64,000 nucleotides of DNA from Flaccisagitta enflata (Eukaryota > Chaetognatha > Sagittoidea > Aphragmophora), in assembly GCA_965153355.1 (NCBI GenBank), contig OZ231127.1:8494001-8558000 (forward strand), in the 5' to 3' direction. The notes below the pieces were generated by a model. That model was not told the DNA's origin. It saw nothing but the letters and a program-made list of their open reading frames with translations, and did not search any database. The number at the start of each line of letters is the position of its first letter. The first letter of the stretch is position 1. Shown one piece after another: positions 61,884-64,000 of this stretch. The translations under genes were made by a program, and so were the position numbers.

Positions 61884-63373
61884 TTTAAAAAAAGTTCAAA
61901 TATCATTTTTGAGAAAACAAAACTTGATAATGATAACAATAGAGGATGAAGATGATGATAACAACAGTGATGACAACCAAAAAAAGGAAATTAAAGAAGA
62001 AATTAAAAGGAATTAAGAATAACTCGATGTCCATGTCGGCATACCTTGAAGTCCATGACGGCATACCTTAAAGTTCATGACGGCATACCTTGAAGTCCAT
62101 GATGGCATACCTTGAAGTCCATGATGGCATATCTTTGAAATCCATGATGGCATATCTTTGAAGTGCATGATGGCATACTTTGAAGTCCATGATGGCATAC
62201 CTTGAAGTCCATGATGGCATACCTTGAAGTCTATGATGGCATACTTGAAATCCATGATGGCATACCTTGAAGTCCATGATGGCATACCTTAAAGTCCATC
62301 CTGGTATACCTTGAAGTCCATGATGGCATTCCGTGTAGTCCACGATGGCATACCTTGACGTCCATGATGGCATACTTTGAAGTCCATGATGGCATACCTT
62401 TAAGTCCATGATGGCACACCTTGAAGTCCATGATGGCATTCCTTGAAGTCCATGATGGAACATCTTGAAGTCCATGATGGCATACCTAGAAGATTAAACA
62501 TTGAAGTCCAAGATGGCACACCTTAATCCTTGGAGTCCAGGACGGCATACGTTGAGATTCATGAGGCATGATAGTTAACCTTGAAGTCCATGAAGGTGAA
62601 CCTCTCTGGTGGGAACTCCAGCTTATAAATTTTCGCTAGTTGGGGCCCCAAAAATCGCTAGACATCGCTAGATTAAATTTTTCTATAGCTAGAAAATTAG
62701 CTATATTTGTACATATAAAAGTTGGATGTAATAAGGTAATAAAAAAATCAATAAACAAACCATTACTGGTCTATCAAAGGTGGAAGAGAAGGTAAGGCTT
62801 TTAAGATTATCATTTCTTGACCATTAGTATATTATTCACTTATTAGAGATCTTAACTAGAAACTAGAACTAAAGGGGTTTGGGGCATAGGGGTTAGGTAT
62901 TGGGGATTTGTGGCGTTTTTTTTAAAGAACAGCGACAAAAATGCCGTGGTCAATCTTATTTGGTTTGCTCTGAAATAAAGAAAGACATTTATGTATCTAT
63001 TATCTTATATACCACTGAAGATATCCAGAGTTTCACAACCACCAGTCATTGACTAGCAAAAATGACTGCTTAAAGTCAAAATGGTGTAAATCGCCTGAGT
63101 CCAGTAAAATACTGCTACAAAAATAGTAGGCAAAGGGTAGTAAAAGTTTATGAATTTTTCTGAAAATTTGTACACAAGCTCCCATTGACATAATAAAAAC
63201 ACTGGTAAAGTTTCTTGTATTTTTTAAGTCTGTTTCCGGAAATATGAGAAGGTTTTAAACAGACAAACAAACAACAAACAGACTACGTATCACTGCAACT
63301 TTATAGTCACCGACGAAAACTGTTTCCGACAGGGACAAAAATGCCTCTCATTGTAATTGTCTTTTCTTCGCAG
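61105..63373 (+). other. RUFY intron with purine tract, poly-A and minisatellite
   Basis: Contains a GA/AAG-rich purine tract (61,220-61,380), an A run (61,831-61,882) and a 22-bp minisatellite (62,019-62,600). No coding exon was seen. Confidence 0.7.
62019..62600 (+). repeat. 22-bp minisatellite
   Basis: About 20-25 copies of GGCATACCTTGAAGTCCATG plus AT, with 21-25 bp length variants and decay at the right end. Minus-strand frames through it (HHGLQGMPSWTSRYAIMDFK type) are artefacts of the period. Confidence 0.92.
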
Positions 63374-63496
63374 CTAGAGGACGTGAAGGCGATCAACATG
63401 CGACTTTACCAGAAAAATCAAGAATTTGAGAAAACTTTGGCGTTGAAAACTGACACAGTGAATCAGCTGGAAACGAGATGCAACAGGCTCATGGAG
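63374..63496 (+). CDS. RUFY: RUFY, coiled-coil exon d
   Basis: Acceptor TTTTCTTCGCAG. The exon encodes LEDVKAINMRLYQKNQEFEK then TLALKTDTVNQLETRCNRLM E, phase 0 on both sides, donor GTAAAC. Joined to exon c it gives LRQQLEDVKAIN, a highly characteristic RUFY string. Further exons (remaining coiled coil and FYVE) would follow outside the window. Confidence 0.92.
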
Positions 63497-63739
63497 GTAA
63501 ACCTACTTCTGATTATTAAACCCCGAAGCATATTTGACATGAAGTCATACCCCCTTCCCCCCCCCCCCCGCCGAGAATAAACAAAACCATACATCCGCTT
63601 GTCATCTCAGTTGTCGCTGTACCCTGTTTTTTTTTAAATCAATAATAATGGAGGAGAAGTGTACCTCTGAATGATATATTTCACCCCGAAGCATGTTTGA
63701 CACTGTTTCGTCTCGCCTCTCCTCCGGTCAAGTAAAAAC

Positions 63740-63935
63740 GTAGCTTGTTAGGGGACGTTTCTAGACGATTGCGTTTTGAAAGGGCCACTCGGTCGCTCGT
63801 TACGTTCGTTCGCTCGCACCGCTCACTCCGCTCACTCGCTCCGCAGCGTTCGCTCGCACCGCTCACTCCGCTCGTTGCTCCGTTCACGGGCTCGCTCACT
63901 CACTTCGCTCAATCCCTCGTGGGACAGTTGAAAAT
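63740..63935 (-). repeat. interspersed repeat with CGCTC tracts, copy 2
   Basis: Inverse of the 22.4-kb repeat. It contains two copies of a CGTTCGCTCGCACCGCTCAC segment about 50 bp apart and ends TCAATCCCTCGTGGGACAGT. Confidence 0.7.
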
Positions 63936-64000
63936 CTTGAATATGTGTTGACGCTGTTATCGTGTTTCACGGGAGGGAACGCGTTTTTGGTCGTCACCAG

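Larger units (their letters stand above)
56681..63496 (+). other. RUFY: RUFY family gene, central part (continues beyond the window)
   Basis: Four + strand exons in consistent phase encode the coiled-coil centre of a RUN- and FYVE-domain protein. Members are endosomal and lysosomal adaptors that bind small GTPases through RUN and coiled-coil regions and PI3P through FYVE. The sequence shows LDQKNYIEELNRHLNATVAN, KLLEREC-HE-EQAIQILRQQ and LEDVKAINMRLYQK, which align with RUFY3-type proteins. Exons for the N-terminal RUN domain were not found between the ATPase stop and 56,681, and the FYVE end lies to the right of the window. Confidence 0.85.

Overview
This 64-kb window is animal nuclear DNA, most likely from an invertebrate, with large, repeat-rich introns. 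Two genes could be recognised, both on the + strand and both split by GT-AG introns. No bacterial, viral or organellar genes were seen, no tRNA or rRNA gene was identified, and the long simple-sequence reading frames are not proteins. The lineage cannot be fixed from the sequence alone.

Gene 1 (26,608-50,783) encodes the catalytic alpha subunit of the Na+/K+-ATPase (P-type ATPase, type IIC). Twenty coding exons can be placed from initiator ATG to stop, with consistent splice phases except at one point. The exon that should carry the actuator-domain TGES loop, expected between 28,819 and 38,725, was not found. The visible exons encode about 980 residues, and the missing exon would bring the protein to about 1,015. 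The sequence keeps the phosphorylation loop, ion-site residues and C-terminal ETYY, but has Thr where cardiac-glycoside-sensitive pumps have Gln111. Gene 2 (56,681 to beyond the right edge) is a RUFY family member (RUN- and FYVE-domain coiled-coil protein). Four coiled-coil exons are visible. The upstream RUN exons were not found and the FYVE exons would lie beyond the window.

Layout: 1-26.3 kb has no recognisable gene. It holds an AT-rich block full of AACAATG motifs (0-1.6 kb), a nearly exact 564-bp duplication (6.9-8.3 kb), a 27-bp minisatellite (10.2-10.8 kb), an 8-copy array of ~1.03-kb units (12.9-21.4 kb) and long microsatellites. 26.3-50.8 kb is the ATPase gene. 50.8-56.7 kb is repeat-rich intergenic or intronic DNA. 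56.7-64 kb is RUFY with its introns.

The most unusual signal is in the ATPase gene. At least seven exon boundaries have extra tandem copies of the splice site plus a few tens of bases of exon: seven copies at exon 2, seven at exon 16, eight at the last exon, and two or three at exons 1, 5, 8, 9 and 14. The last-exon array has an exact 99-bp (33-codon) period and stays open in the reading frame of the true C-terminus. Many introns also begin with a long microsatellite within about 5-20 nt of the 5' splice site. Two dispersed repeat families have predicted hairpins whose arms vary in a compensatory way: a foldback-like family with internal ~20-bp arrays, and a short element ending in a covarying hairpin plus CTAAAAA. 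Neither matches a family I can name.
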